Counted from the stretch's first letter, positions 7,614 to 17,094 are shown. The stretch is 64,000 bases of DNA from Ardenticatenaceae bacterium (GCA_020634415.1 JACKBT010000014.1:1-64000); one strand, 5' to 3'. Made by a program: numbers and translations. Notes: a model not told the origin generated them from the letters alone.

Positions 7614-8810
7614 ATGAGTGAACATGGAAAGCTTTTACTGGAAGTGATTTTAGACGAGGAGAATTTTGTGAAGGCCACGTTGAGCGGCCAGCAGCGGGGG
7701 CAGGTGAACCGCTGGCAGAAGTGTGTGATTCGGCCGGTGTTGTTGAAAAACGGCCGTCATCTCCAATTCTCCTTCTTCGACCAAACGCAAAATATCACCA
7801 AAAACTACGCGGGCGACGAAGCCGCGCAGCAGGTGGCCGAGGTGCTGGCTTTACCCTTCCGCAATTTCCATGTGCAAAGCCAGACGGAAACGGTGCAAGT
7901 GAATCTGACCAAGAAGGGCAATGCGATTGTGAAACGGACGGGGACGGCAACGGCCGTTCCCCTCAACCTGGCCCATGATCGCCCCAAAAATACGCTGCTC
8001 AGCGAGGGTGACGATCTACCTTTTTTGCGTGAACTGGGGATGATGGCGAAGAACGGCCGTCTTCGCGCCGACAAACGCAGCAAATTCAAACAGATCAACG
8101 CCTTCCTGGCCCTCCTGGCCGATATTGACGAGATTGCCCACCTGCCCGAACCAGTGCGGCTGGTGGATTTTGGCTGTGGCAGCGGTTGGCTTACCTTCGC
8201 CGCTTACCATTACCTGCACGATGTGCTGGGCAAAGCTGTCCACATCACTGGCGTAGACCGCAAACATGAGTTGATGCAGAAAAACCAGGCCATCGCCGCC
8301 CAATTAGGCTGGCACGATCTGCACTTCGTCACGGGCGAAATCGCTGCCTTCCAGGCAGAAAATCCGCCACACATCGTGGTGGCTTTGCACGCCTGCGACA
8401 CGGCCAGCGATGATGCCATTGCCGAGGCCATACGCTGGCGCAGCCCGATTGTGTTGGTGGCTCCCTGCTGCCATCACCATTTGCAAGTGCAGTTGAAGGA
8501 GCAAAATACGCCCGCTGCCTTTGCGCCGGTGATGCGTTATGGCATGTTGCATGAGCGCATGGGTGATTTGCTCACCGACTCTTTCCGTGCCCTTATCCTG
8601 CGCATGATGGGCTACCGGGTGGGGATGATGGAGTTTGTAGACCCGGATCACACGCCGAAAAACTTGCTGCTGCGGGCGGTGCAGGCGGGCGAGTCCGGCC
8701 ATCAGCCCAGTGTGGCCGAATATAAGGAGCTGCAAACTTACTGGCAAGTGTACCCTTACCTGCAAGAGCTGCTGGCAGCGGAGCTTGCCCCTATGCTGCA
8801 AGATGGATGA
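7614..8810 (+). CDS. SAM-dependent methyltransferase (Methyltransf_32-like)
   Basis: 398 residues. An N-terminal region of about 170 residues without a recognised motif precedes a Rossmann methyltransferase domain. That domain has motif I VDFGCGSGWLTFA (about 182-194), an acidic loop TGVDRK, and the paired motifs ALHACDTASD and APCCHHHLQ. The last two are characteristic of the METTL25/GSTCD-like Methyltransf_32 group. The substrate is unknown, with RNA or protein likely. There is no good ribosome binding site before the ATG. It stands alone, divergent from the ABC-F gene, and carries three copies of the ACGGCCGT motif. Confidence 0.75.
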   Translation: MSEHGKLLLEVILDEENFVKATLSGQQRGQVNRWQKCVIRPVLLKNGRHLQFSFFDQTQNITKNYAGDEAAQQVAEVLALPFRNFHVQSQTETVQVNLTKKGNAIVKRTGTATAVPLNLAHDRPKNTLLSEGDDLPFLRELGMMAKNGRLRADKRSKFKQINAFLALLADIDEIAHLPEPVRLVDFGCGSGWLTFAAYHYLHDVLGKAVHITGVDRKHELMQKNQAIAAQLGWHDLHFVTGEIAAFQAENPPHIVVALHACDTASDDAIAEAIRWRSPIVLVAPCCHHHLQVQLKEQNTPAAFAPVMRYGMLHERMGDLLTDSFRALILRMMGYRVGMMEFVDPDHTPKNLLLRAVQAGESGHQPSVAEYKELQTYWQVYPYLQELLAAELAPMLQDG

Positions 8811-9058
8811 CCGCACCGCGATTGTGGCTCTGGTGATGCGGTGGGTGCGGCAACGGCCGTTAGGCAGCTTTGCCCAATTAGCCAGTGAGGATGTGTTAAC
8901 GGCCGTTCCCCCCCTACCTGCTGCCCACCATCACGCGCCACGAACCCTATGACCTCAGCAAAACTTACCTGGCAAGTAGAAGTTGATCCCAGCGACGAAG
9001 CGGTGAATGCGCTGCGCCGACGTAGTAGCCATTAGACCCACTTCAGCAAACGGAGGTA
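8811..9058. other. Spacer with no convincing gene
   Basis: Two ACGGCCGT copies lie here (near 8854 and 8900). Short frames exist, for example 8949-9035 encoding MTSAKLTWQVEVDPSDEAV, but none is long enough or conserved-looking. It may be the remnant of a decayed gene. Confidence 0.5.
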
Positions 9059-9336
9059 ATGATGCAACCCAAATTCAGTAAACTGCTCTACGAGCCGCTT
9101 GTCTGGAAATCTGATGGATTATTCAAATCGTCACATACCCTCTATCATGATGACCAGCCCCTTGCTCATTTCCGGCAGGAAAGTGGCATATTTAAGCATG
9201 ATGCATCCATTTATCTGGCCGATGCTACGGCACCATCACTGTTGTGTCCGATGAACCACCGCCGGCCGAACTCAACCTGTTGATCTTCGCGGGTTGGGCG
9301 CAATACCTCTTTGAATTGCAAATGGCAGGAGGCTAG
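9059..9336 (+). pseudogene. Frameshifted small gene of unknown function
   Basis: A good ribosome binding site (CGGAGGTA) precedes tandem ATG codons. The frame reads MMQPKFSKLLYEPLVWKSDG and continues well to about 9220. It then degenerates, while another frame picks up as YGTITVVSDEPPPAELNLL, on to WAQYLFELQMAGG and a stop at 9334-9336. The two pieces look like one protein of about 92 residues broken by a small indel near 9220-9235. I do not recognise the family. A sequencing error is possible. Confidence 0.55.
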
Positions 9337-9671
9337 ACCCCCTTCAAGGCTTCCTTCGCAATTTGCGTTTCTAGTAGTACAATAAACTCATGTCATGCAC
9401 AGGTACCATCCACCAACGCGGCTGCGCCCTCCTCTATCAGGTTTTGCTGATTTTCTTGATGGTGTGGGAAGTTTTTGTGAGTTGGGTGGTAACGGCCGTT
9501 TCCTCCCAACTCTTCACCCGCCAACCCTCCCATCTACGACCCTGCTTCTCGCTACTAAACCTGTGGCCCAGAACGGCCGTTCCCTACGCCGCCTACCCCC
9601 TCTCCTGCTGCCTCCTCGAATAGATAACCTCCAAATCGTCATACTTACAAAACAACGATCATAATGGCGTA
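9337..9671. other. Spacer, no supported gene
   Basis: Two overlapping frames are open from about 9390 to 9660 but neither has a ribosome binding site or a recognisable composition. Two ACGGCCGT copies (near 9494 and 9575) account for part of the openness. Confidence 0.45.
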
Positions 9672-9689
9672 ATGGCGTAATTACGCCAT
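9672..9689. repeat. Perfect 18-bp palindrome ATGGCGTAATTACGCCAT
   Basis: A perfect palindrome preceded by another GGCGTAAT word; the same words recur at 54089-54117. It lies immediately before the ribosome binding site of the next gene. Confidence 0.85.
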
Positions 9690-9701
9690 TTGGAGGTATT
9701 C

Positions 9702-10376
9702 ATGAATTCCCTGACACATAAACTTGGTTACTGGTCTGCCTGGATCGGTGCCGTCACTTTTATCATTTTCACCATTTGCTTCATGGGCGTTTTGGCTACC
9801 GCGCCCCTTTTCACCTGGACGAACCTGGCCGATTACGTGAGTTATGCCCAGGCCAACGGCCAATTCTGGCCCACACTGGCGCGGCTTTCGATGCTGGCTT
9901 TTGCGCCCACGTTTGTGGTGCTGCTCAACTGCCTGCACGACATCGCTCCACCTGACAAGAAGCTGTTGACGCGGCTGAGTGTGCAGTTTGGTCTGCTGTT
10001 TGCGGGTGTGGTAAGTGTGCATTACTTTGTGCAGGTAACGGCCGTTCGCCTCAGCCTGCAAAACAATCAACTTACAGGCTTAGAACAAATCGTCCAGGCC
10101 AATCCCATCTCGGCCATCTCGGCCATCAACATGCTTGGCTTTACCCTCTTTTTGGGATTGGCGTCCTTGTTTGGGGGACTGGCGTTCAATGGTGGTAAAT
10201 GGGAGCGCGTTTTGCGTTATGCTTTCCTGCTCAATGGCGTGTTCATGTTGGCTGGTGGATTGGGCTATATCTTGCAAATCAACCTGCTCATTTTCTTCAC
10301 GCTGAATTTTGGCATGGGCGGGGCCTTGTTGGTGGTTTTTGTGGCGGCGATGAAGTTGTTTAGGCCGTCATCATGA
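9702..10376 (+). CDS. Integral membrane protein of unknown function
   Basis: 224 residues with about six membrane segments (for example AWIGAVTFIIFTICFMGVLA and LFAGVVSVHYFVQV). No catalytic motif is visible. ATG 9702 is preceded by GGAGGT at good spacing, just after a hairpin repeat. It converges with the dnaE gene and their ends overlap by six bases. I do not recognise the family. Confidence 0.7.
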   Translation: MNSLTHKLGYWSAWIGAVTFIIFTICFMGVLATAPLFTWTNLADYVSYAQANGQFWPTLARLSMLAFAPTFVVLLNCLHDIAPPDKKLLTRLSVQFGLLFAGVVSVHYFVQVTAVRLSLQNNQLTGLEQIVQANPISAISAINMLGFTLFLGLASLFGGLAFNGGKWERVLRYAFLLNGVFMLAGGLGYILQINLLIFFTLNFGMGGALLVVFVAAMKLFRPSS

Positions 10377-13300
10377 TGAGTGTGGCAGGGGGGTGAGTTG
10401 GCTGGCTTCAAAACGGCCGTTGCCCCACTCATCCTCCCGCCACATGCCCGCCAGCCGGAACGGCTCCCAATGCGGCACTTTCATCCGCTTCATCTGCACA
10501 ATCACAAAATCATCGCCATCACTCACAAAAAAGCCCCGATCACCCGTCCAGCCGGGCTGGCGATCGCCGGCGATGGTGGTGGGCTGATTACGCAGGCGGG
10601 GAAAGAAGCGGAGGGGGACATCATCGGCCGTTTCGCCTTCGCGCACCAAATCTAACGGCCGTACACTCACTGGCAGCCCCAGCAGACGCATCTCCCACTC
10701 CAACCGCTGCGCGGCGGCTTCGGCGGGAGCGGATTCCCGCTCGCCAAAGTCAAAACCCAGCTGCAGCGCACTGCCCGCCCGCATGACTTCATCTACCTCA
10801 GCCAGCAAGGCGGCCCTGGATGAGACCTCCGAGGTTTTCAAAACCTCGGAGGTCTGGCTGTTTAAGCCATCCAACGCACCGCATTGAATCAAGTGGGTAA
10901 TTTCTTTTGTTTGCATGGGTACTCGTGCTAAGAGATCGCGGAGGCTGTGAAACGGCCGTTCCGCCACAATCCCCCGCACCGTCTCCTGCCGCAAATCTCG
11001 CACCTGGCCCAGGCCCATCCATAAAGAAGGAGACTGGGGACTAGAGACTAGAGATTCCCCAGCCTCCAGTCTCCCGTCTCCAGTCCCCTCCTTTGGCAGC
11101 GTAAACCGCACCCCGCTCACATTCACATGGGGTGGGTAGATGGCAAAACCCAGCCGCCGCGCCTCGGCCATGTAGATGGCCGGGTGGTGAAAACCACCGG
11201 CATCGGCCAGGCGAGCGGCTAGAAATTCGGCGGGGTAGTGGGCTTTGAGATAGGCCGAGCGGTAGCTGACATCGGCGTAGGCAGTGGCGTGCCCCTGGTT
11301 GAAGCCATAACCGGAGAAGGCGATGACCTGTTCCCACAGCGTTTCGGCCTGTTCGGCGGTTAGGGCAGCGCTGCTGTCCTGGCAGCCCTTCACAAATTGC
11401 AGGCGCATCAGGGCCATCTCCCGCCGGTTCATCTTGCTCATGCCGCGCCGCAAATGGTCGGCCTGCGCCCAACTGAGCTTGGCAATCTCCACCGCCACCC
11501 GCAGCACCTGCTCCTGAAAGAGCAGCACCCCCTGCGTCGGCTGCAAAATCGGGGCCAACGCTGGATGCAAATAGCGCACCGCCTCTTGCCCCCGATAGCG
11601 GCGAATGAAGGCATCGTAGTTGCCGCCCATCGCTGGCCCCGGCTTGAAAAAGGCATTGGCGATGGCTAACCCCGGCACGTCTTTGACCTGCAACTGGCGC
11701 AGGGTGCGCTGGGCGCCGCTGGATTCACATTGGAAGACACCGATGGTACGGCCGTTTTGCAGCAAATCGGCCGTTTCTTCATCGTCCAGCGGCATATCTT
11801 CCAGTCGAAAATGGGGGTCATGGCGGGTGCGGATGAGATCGGCCGTATCGGCCAACACGGTCAGGGCGCGAATGCCCAGCAGGTCAATTTTGGGCAGGCC
11901 AATTGCTTCCAGATCGGCATTGTCATAATGGGTCATGAGGAAGCCCTTGTTGGCCCATTGCACGGGCACAACATCCGTCAGGGGGGTGGGGGTGATGATG
12001 ATGCCGCCGGGGTGGACGCTGAGATGGCGCGGACGGCCGATCAACTGCCAGGCCACCGTCACCACCTCTCGTGCTGCCTCATCCTCAACCTCGGCCAACA
12101 CCTCGTCGAGCGGTGGCACATCGCCTGAACGCCAACGCCCAGGCATGAGTTTAGCCAACTGTTTCATCTGCGCCTCGTCGAAGCCATAGGCTTTGGCTGT
12201 TTCGCGCACGGCCGATTTGGGCTGGAAGGTATTCATCATCGCCACCAGGGCCACTTTGTCTTCGCCATAGGTCTGGCGCACGTAGTTCAGCACCTCGTCG
12301 CGGCGGTGGCTGCAAAAGTCGAGGTCAATATCGGGCAGATTGCGCCGGGCGGGGTTGAGGAACCGCTCAAAAATGAGGCTGTGGGCGATGGGGTCTACGC
12401 TGGTGATGCCTAAGCAGTAGGCGGTGAGGGAGTTGGCGACGCTGCCGCGTGTGCTGACGGGGACTTTGTGTTCGCGGGCGAAGCGCACGATGTCGGCGAC
12501 GACTAAAAATAATGGCGCAAACCCTTGCTGGTTGATGGCGGTCAGTTCGCTTTGCAGGCGGTCGGTGATGGCGGTGGCGGGGGAACGGCCGTATTTGGTG
12601 GCTAATCCATCAAGGGCTTGGGCTTCTAAAACGAGATTGGGAGATTGGGTCGCTTCGCTTCTGGAGACTGGGGACTGTTCGCTGATTACTGTTGTCAGAT
12701 CGGGCCAGATGGTTTCGCCGCTGGGCAGGCAGTCGCCGCATTTGTGGATGATTTCGTGGACGTTGGCGAGGGCTTGGGGGAAGTTGGCGTACTGGGTGGC
12801 GATTTCGTCGGGGGTGCGCCAGTGAACAGAGGTCGTGATGGGTGGGGTGTCGGCGAGACGGCCGTTGCGCTCAATTGTGGCTAAGAGACGGAGCAGTTCT
12901 ACATCATCCGGCTCCAGGCAGTAGACGGGGGGGGCGGCGACGGGGCGCAGGCCAAACCGTCGTCCAGCGGCGAGGGCTTCGGGCCAAACGGCCGTATCCC
13001 CATGCAAGGCCACGTAGCCATTATCTTCAAAAATATTGGCTAATCGGGCTGCATATTGGGTAGCCGCTTGCTGTTCGCCTGCCTGCACATAACGCATCAG
13101 CCAGCCCTCGGGGCCATCGTCTAGGCAGATGAGGCCAGCCCGGTAAGCGGCCAAATCGTCCCACGACAAGCCTTGTGCCAGCCGTTGTTCGCGGTCGGGG
13201 TGGCCTTGCAGGCAGGCTGCCAGTTGGCATAGGGAGCGATAGCCGGTGGGGTTTTGGGCCAGGAGGATGAGTTGGGCGGTGGCCTGGCTGACCATTGTGG

Positions 13301-13523
13301 AGAAAGGTGCAGTCACGGGCACGGTCATGCCGATGATGGGTTGGATGTTGGCGGCGCGGCATTGGCGCACGAAGGCCACTGCGCCATACAGCCCGCTGCT
13401 GTCTGTCAGGGCCAGGTGGCGGTAATCGTCGGCCTGGGCTTGCTGCACCAGTTGGGGGAGGCTGGCCGTGCCGCCGAGCAGGCTGTAGTGGGAGTGGACG
13501 TGCAGAAAGGTGAAGTCGGACAT
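10371..13523 (-). CDS. dnaE: DNA polymerase III alpha subunit family (DnaE, possibly DnaE2/ImuC type)
   Basis: 1050 residues. An N-terminal PHP domain starts FLHVHSHYSLLGG; the palm carries the catalytic acidic motif PDIDLDF (about 397-403) and a later PKIDLLG; a helix-hairpin-helix and C-terminal region follow. In the PHP domain the usual TDHG metal site reads TDSSG, so nuclease activity is probably lost. The length is nearer to error-prone DnaE2 (about 1050-1100) than to replicative DnaE1 (about 1150-1200). No imuA or imuB gene is next to it. Three hairpin repeats are inserted in frame, at about residues 279-298, in a stretch before WMGLGQV, and near SQTSEVLKTSEVSS. They seem to lie in linkers or loops, since all core motifs are intact. 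No clear ribosome binding site. Confidence 0.88.
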   Translation of the reverse strand: MSDFTFLHVHSHYSLLGGTASLPQLVQQAQADDYRHLALTDSSGLYGAVAFVRQCRAANIQPIIGMTVPVTAPFSTMVSQATAQLILLAQNPTGYRSLCQLAACLQGHPDREQRLAQGLSWDDLAAYRAGLICLDDGPEGWLMRYVQAGEQQAATQYAARLANIFEDNGYVALHGDTAVWPEALAAGRRFGLRPVAAPPVYCLEPDDVELLRLLATIERNGRLADTPPITTSVHWRTPDEIATQYANFPQALANVHEIIHKCGDCLPSGETIWPDLTTVISEQSPVSRSEATQSPNLVLEAQALDGLATKYGRSPATAITDRLQSELTAINQQGFAPLFLVVADIVRFAREHKVPVSTRGSVANSLTAYCLGITSVDPIAHSLIFERFLNPARRNLPDIDLDFCSHRRDEVLNYVRQTYGEDKVALVAMMNTFQPKSAVRETAKAYGFDEAQMKQLAKLMPGRWRSGDVPPLDEVLAEVEDEAAREVVTVAWQLIGRPRHLSVHPGGIIITPTPLTDVVPVQWANKGFLMTHYDNADLEAIGLPKIDLLGIRALTVLADTADLIRTRHDPHFRLEDMPLDDEETADLLQNGRTIGVFQCESSGAQRTLRQLQVKDVPGLAIANAFFKPGPAMGGNYDAFIRRYRGQEAVRYLHPALAPILQPTQGVLLFQEQVLRVAVEIAKLSWAQADHLRRGMSKMNRREMALMRLQFVKGCQDSSAALTAEQAETLWEQVIAFSGYGFNQGHATAYADVSYRSAYLKAHYPAEFLAARLADAGGFHHPAIYMAEARRLGFAIYPPHVNVSGVRFTLPKEGTGDGRLEAGESLVSSPQSPSLWMGLGQVRDLRQETVRGIVAERPFHSLRDLLARVPMQTKEITHLIQCGALDGLNSQTSEVLKTSEVSSRAALLAEVDEVMRAGSALQLGFDFGERESAPAEAAAQRLEWEMRLLGLPVSVRPLDLVREGETADDVPLRFFPRLRNQPTTIAGDRQPGWTGDRGFFVSDGDDFVIVQMKRMKVPHWEPFRLAGMWREDEWGNGRFEASQLTPLPHSS
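10823..10855. repeat. 16-bp-arm inverted repeat in frame inside dnaE
   Basis: AGACCTCCGAGGTTTT, one central base, then its exact complement. Within dnaE it is read as TSEVLKTSEVSS, close to the C-terminal third. The repeat is 33 bases long, a multiple of three. Confidence 0.9.
11024..11094. repeat. GAGACTGG-word hairpin repeat in frame inside dnaE
   Basis: Iterated GGAGACTGG, GGACTAGAG and GACTAGAGATT words are followed by complementary CCTCCAGTCTCC, CGTCTCCAGT words. It encodes a low-complexity Gly/Ser/Pro insertion between RFTLP and WMGLGQV. Related words recur at 12633 and 17101. Confidence 0.8.
12633..12690. repeat. GAGATTGG-word repeat in frame inside dnaE
   Basis: Iterated GAGATTGG followed by GGAGACTGG-type words. 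It is read in dnaE as SEQSPVSRSEATQSPN, about residues 281-296. Complementarity is weaker than in the other repeats. Confidence 0.6.
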
Positions 13524-13747
13524 GGGATGGGATCATATGTTCTAGTGGTGGAGTGGGCAAGTTAATGCCGTGCCTATTTAGAAGTTGAACTTCTTGCGGT
13601 ACTTTGCTTACCAGGTAAACGCAGTTAAGATTGCGTTATACTGAGCTGAGGGGTGGCAGATGGATTTAACGGTGTGGCTTTTAGCGAGAGGGGCAAATGT
13701 GAAAATCGGCCGTCCGAAGACGGCTCGAAATGACAATTTGTATGATT

Positions 13748-14173
13748 ATGATTTCACTTGAATTAGCACAGGCATTGAAGGAAGCGGGCTTGGTGTGGCG
13801 GGCGGATTTGCACCATTTTTTTGCGATTCCTGAACGTGGGTTTGATGATCGCGTTTTTGTTATCTCTGATTTGATGGCGCATTTGGATTTGTTGAAGGGG
13901 TGGCCGATTGTGGCGTTTCATGGGGCGGTGGAGTGGGCGCTGGATTATATTTTGACGACGGAAGTGGTCTGGATGCCGACGGAGGAGCAACTGCGCCAGG
14001 AGTTGGAGGAGATTTTGTTGGGTGAGCCGGAGGTGGTGCTGCAACTGGGCTGGCAGCCGCATGGCTATACGTGTGATATTCGTTTCCGGGGGGAGTCGTT
14101 GAGTTTTAGCGCAAAGTCGGCCAGTGATGCGTATGGGCTGGCTTTGTGGCATATTTTGCAAGCAGTGTCATAG
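13748..14173 (+). CDS. Conserved-looking hypothetical protein
   Basis: 141 residues, starting MISLELAQALKEAGL. It has no signal peptide or membrane segment and is rich in Leu, Glu and Trp; it reads like a compact alpha/beta protein (FAIPERGFDDRVFVISDLMA, AVEWALDYILTTEVVW). In-frame ATG codons occur at 13730, 13742 and 13748; none has a good ribosome binding site, and I chose the last from the protein sequence. It lies 112 bases before the decarboxylase gene on the same strand. Function unknown. Confidence 0.6.
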   Translation: MISLELAQALKEAGLVWRADLHHFFAIPERGFDDRVFVISDLMAHLDLLKGWPIVAFHGAVEWALDYILTTEVVWMPTEEQLRQELEEILLGEPEVVLQLGWQPHGYTCDIRFRGESLSFSAKSASDAYGLALWHILQAVS

Positions 14174-14284
14174 TTACACGGAGCAATTTCAGGGCTTTGG
14201 CGGGGGCTGTAGGCTTGTTGGGTGTTGGGTTATAATGAGTGTGGCTGGAAACGGCCGTAACTATCCCCGAATGAAGGTATTCCC

Positions 14285-15646
14285 ATGCGTGACTTATTGC
14301 AAGATAGTGTTCATCGCGCCAGCAGCTACCTGGCGAGTCTTGACAACCGCCGTATATTCCCCGATGTGGCTGCCATTGCTCAACTCGATGCTTTTAATGA
14401 ACCTTTACCTGAACAGCCGACTGATCCGGCGGAGGTGTTGGCTATGTTGGATGAGTGGGGGTCGCCAGCGGCGGTGGCTTCGGCAAGCGGCCGTTATTTT
14501 GGCTTTGTTACGGGGGGTGTGCTGCCAGCTTGTTTGGCTGTCAATTGGCTGGCAGGGGCGTGGGATCAGAATGGCATGTTGCAAGCCGCTTCCCCGGTGG
14601 CTGCGGTGGTGGAGGAGGTGGCTCTGGGCTGGCTGTTGGATGTGTTGAATTTGCCCAAAGGGGCGGCGGCGGGCTTTGTTACAGGGGCCACGATGGCAAA
14701 TTTTACGGGGTTGGCGGCGGCGCGTCAGGCGGTGTTGGCTAAGTTGGGCTGGGATGTGGCCGCGCAGGGGCTGTTTGGTGCGCCGCCCATTACGGTGATT
14801 GTGGGCGAGGAGGTGCATGTGAGTTTGTTGAAGGCGTTGAGCATGTTGGGCTTGGGGCGGGAGCGGGTGGTGCGGGTTCCGGTGGATGGGCAGGGGCGGC
14901 TGCGGGCAGATAAATTGCCCGCTATGTCGGGGCCGACGATTGTGTGTATGCAGGCGGGGAATGTGAATACGGGGGCGTTTGATCCGGCGCAGGCGATTTG
15001 CGCGGCGGCGCATGAGGCGGGGGCTTGGGTGCATGTGGATGGGGCGTTTGGGCTGTGGGCGGCGGCGGCGCCAGGGTTGGCCCATTTGGCAGTGGGTGTG
15101 AATGAGGCGGATTCGTGGGCGACGGATGCGCATAAGTGGCTGAATGTGCCGTATGATAGTGGCCTTGTTTTTTGCCGCGATCCGCAGCATTTGCGGACGG
15201 CGATGGCGACGACGGCGGCGGCTTATTTGGTGGTGGAGGAGCAGCGGGAGCCGATGCACTATACGCCGGAAGCGTCGCGGCGGGGGCGGGGGTTGGAGGT
15301 GTGGGCGGCGCTGCGGTCGTTGGGTCGTTCGGGGCTAGCTGGGATGATTGAGGGCTGCTGCGCTCGGGCGCGGCGGTTTGCGGTGGGGCTGCGCGAGGCG
15401 GGTTTTGTGGTGTTGAATGAGGTGAATCTGAATCAGGTGTTGGTGTCGTTTGGTAGTGAGGAGAGGACGAGAGGGTTGATTACGGCCGTTCAAGCGGATG
15501 GCACATGCTGGTGTGGCGGCACAGTCTGGCAAGGACGGGCGGCTATGCGTATTAGTGTCTCTTCGTGGGCGACAACGGATGAGGATGTGGAGCGCAGTTT
15601 GGCGGCGATTGTGCGGATTGCCGGTGAGTGGGGGGATGGGGGTTAG
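14285..15646 (+). CDS. PLP-dependent group II decarboxylase family protein
   Basis: 453 residues of the glutamate/aromatic-amino-acid decarboxylase fold. The PLP lysine lies in TDAHKWLNVPYDSG, and HVDGAFGLW carries the aspartate that pairs with the pyridine nitrogen. FVTGATMANFTGLAAAR matches the phosphate-binding region. A GAAGGT lies about six bases before ATG. The substrate could be an aromatic amino acid, or the enzyme could be a lyase of the same fold; this cannot be read from sequence. The last codons overlap the convergent sensor kinase gene by four bases. Confidence 0.85.
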   Translation: MRDLLQDSVHRASSYLASLDNRRIFPDVAAIAQLDAFNEPLPEQPTDPAEVLAMLDEWGSPAAVASASGRYFGFVTGGVLPACLAVNWLAGAWDQNGMLQAASPVAAVVEEVALGWLLDVLNLPKGAAAGFVTGATMANFTGLAAARQAVLAKLGWDVAAQGLFGAPPITVIVGEEVHVSLLKALSMLGLGRERVVRVPVDGQGRLRADKLPAMSGPTIVCMQAGNVNTGAFDPAQAICAAAHEAGAWVHVDGAFGLWAAAAPGLAHLAVGVNEADSWATDAHKWLNVPYDSGLVFCRDPQHLRTAMATTAAAYLVVEEQREPMHYTPEASRRGRGLEVWAALRSLGRSGLAGMIEGCCARARRFAVGLREAGFVVLNEVNLNQVLVSFGSEERTRGLITAVQADGTCWCGGTVWQGRAAMRISVSSWATTDEDVERSLAAIVRIAGEWGDGG

Positions 15647-17094
15647 TTTTCGACGGGTTGGCGGGGGATGAGCAGGCGCAGGCCAGGGCGGGTTTTGTGG
15701 GCGGACTCTTCGATTTCGGGCGTGGAGTGATCTTCTAAGATGGGCAGTAGAATGATGAAGGTGGTGCCTTTGCCTACTTCGCTGCGTACTTTTATATCGC
15801 CGTGATGGGCCTGGGCGATGGATTTGGCGATGGACAGGCCCAGCCCGGAGCCGCCTTGTTGGCGGGTGCGGGCTTTGTCTACGCGGTAGAAGCGGTCGAA
15901 GATGTGGGGCAGGTCTTCGGGGGGGATGCCGATGCCGGTGTCGGTGATTTGGATGTTGGCCCAGCCGTTTTCTTTGGAGAGGGCCAGGTAGACGTGGCCG
16001 CCAGTGGGGGTGTATTTGATGGCGTTGTCTATGAGGTTGAGGAGGAGTTGTTTGAGTCGGTCGGGGTCGCCGTAGACGCGGATTTGGTCAACGGCCGTTA
16101 CCACCAAATCTACCGATTTTGGCAAAAGCTGTGCCTGCCGGTACACATCAAAAAAGAGATTGTCTAGCTCGATAACTTGCAGTTGCAGCGACATGCCGCC
16201 TGAATCGGCCCGTGCCAGAAGCAGCAAGTCGCTGACCAGGCGGGTCATGCGCTGAATTTCGTCGTGGATGATGTCCAGAGAAGCCCAATCCACTTCGCCC
16301 ATGCGGCGCATTAAATCTACGTTGCCGCGCATGGCGGTGAGCGGGGTGCGTAGTTCGTGGGAGACGTCGGCCAACAAGCGCTGCTGTGAGCGGAATAGCC
16401 GTTCTAATCGCTCTAATGTTTGGTTGAAGGAGCGGGCTAAATCGCCAATTTCGTCGGAGCGTTCGGCACCGGGGACGCGGCGGCTGAGATCGTCGGCACG
16501 GGTGATTTGGCCGGCGACGGAGGCGATGTCTTCTAATGGCCGAAACAGGCTGGGGGTGAGCCATACGGCCACGAAAAGGGAGGCACTGGCGGCTCCCAGC
16601 CCTACCAGCAGGGCGATGAAGAGGATGCGGTTGAAGCTTTCGTAGTTGTCGAGTAAACGGCCGACTTGCAAATAACCCACAATCCGTGAGCCATCTTTGA
16701 TGGGCACGGTGAGTACCCGCAGTAAAGCGTCTTCTTGGCGCACCTGGCTGATGTTCTTTTCGTTGCCAAAGCCGTTGGGGTCCAGGGTTCCTTCAAAATT
16801 GCCCAGGTTTTGCGAATTGGCGATGATGGTGCCGCGAGCATCTACGATGATGAGGAGGGTGGAGGCTGTTTCAAAGTTGGCTAAGTCATCGGGCAGGCTG
16901 ATGCTGATGGTGCCTAAACGGCCGAATGCTAAATTGCCGGGGCGGATGACTTCATCGGCCAGGGCCTCCAAATCGCCATCAATTTCGGCCAAAATGCGGT
17001 TGCGTGGCAGGTTGTAAACAATCAACGCTATCAGCAGGAAGGCGATGGAGAAGATGATGGTGTAGATGAAGAGGAGGCGGTTTTGGATGGACAT
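15643..17094 (-). CDS. Sensor histidine kinase
   Basis: 483 residues. There are two membrane helices (about 8-28 and 160-185) around an extracellular sensor, then a HAMP region, a HisKA box SHELRTPLTAMRG, and a HATPase with NLIDNAIKYTP, DTGIGIPPEDL and GGSGLGLSIAKS. It is the partner of the OmpR-type regulator encoded 74 bases upstream on the same strand. The gap holds a hairpin repeat. The signal is unknown. Confidence 0.92.
   Translation of the reverse strand: MSIQNRLLFIYTIIFSIAFLLIALIVYNLPRNRILAEIDGDLEALADEVIRPGNLAFGRLGTISISLPDDLANFETASTLLIIVDARGTIIANSQNLGNFEGTLDPNGFGNEKNISQVRQEDALLRVLTVPIKDGSRIVGYLQVGRLLDNYESFNRILFIALLVGLGAASASLFVAVWLTPSLFRPLEDIASVAGQITRADDLSRRVPGAERSDEIGDLARSFNQTLERLERLFRSQQRLLADVSHELRTPLTAMRGNVDLMRRMGEVDWASLDIIHDEIQRMTRLVSDLLLLARADSGGMSLQLQVIELDNLFFDVYRQAQLLPKSVDLVVTAVDQIRVYGDPDRLKQLLLNLIDNAIKYTPTGGHVYLALSKENGWANIQITDTGIGIPPEDLPHIFDRFYRVDKARTRQQGGSGLGLSIAKSIAQAHHGDIKVRSEVGKGTTFIILLPILEDHSTPEIEESAHKTRPGLRLLIPRQPVEN

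Noticed and set aside
9390..9664. Two overlapping small frames as genes
   Set aside because: No ribosome binding site or recognisable protein features; openness is partly due to repeated motif copies.
14405..15259. Antisense reading frame inside the decarboxylase gene
   Set aside because: His/Arg/Pro-rich composition without any motif; it is the shadow of a well-supported gene.
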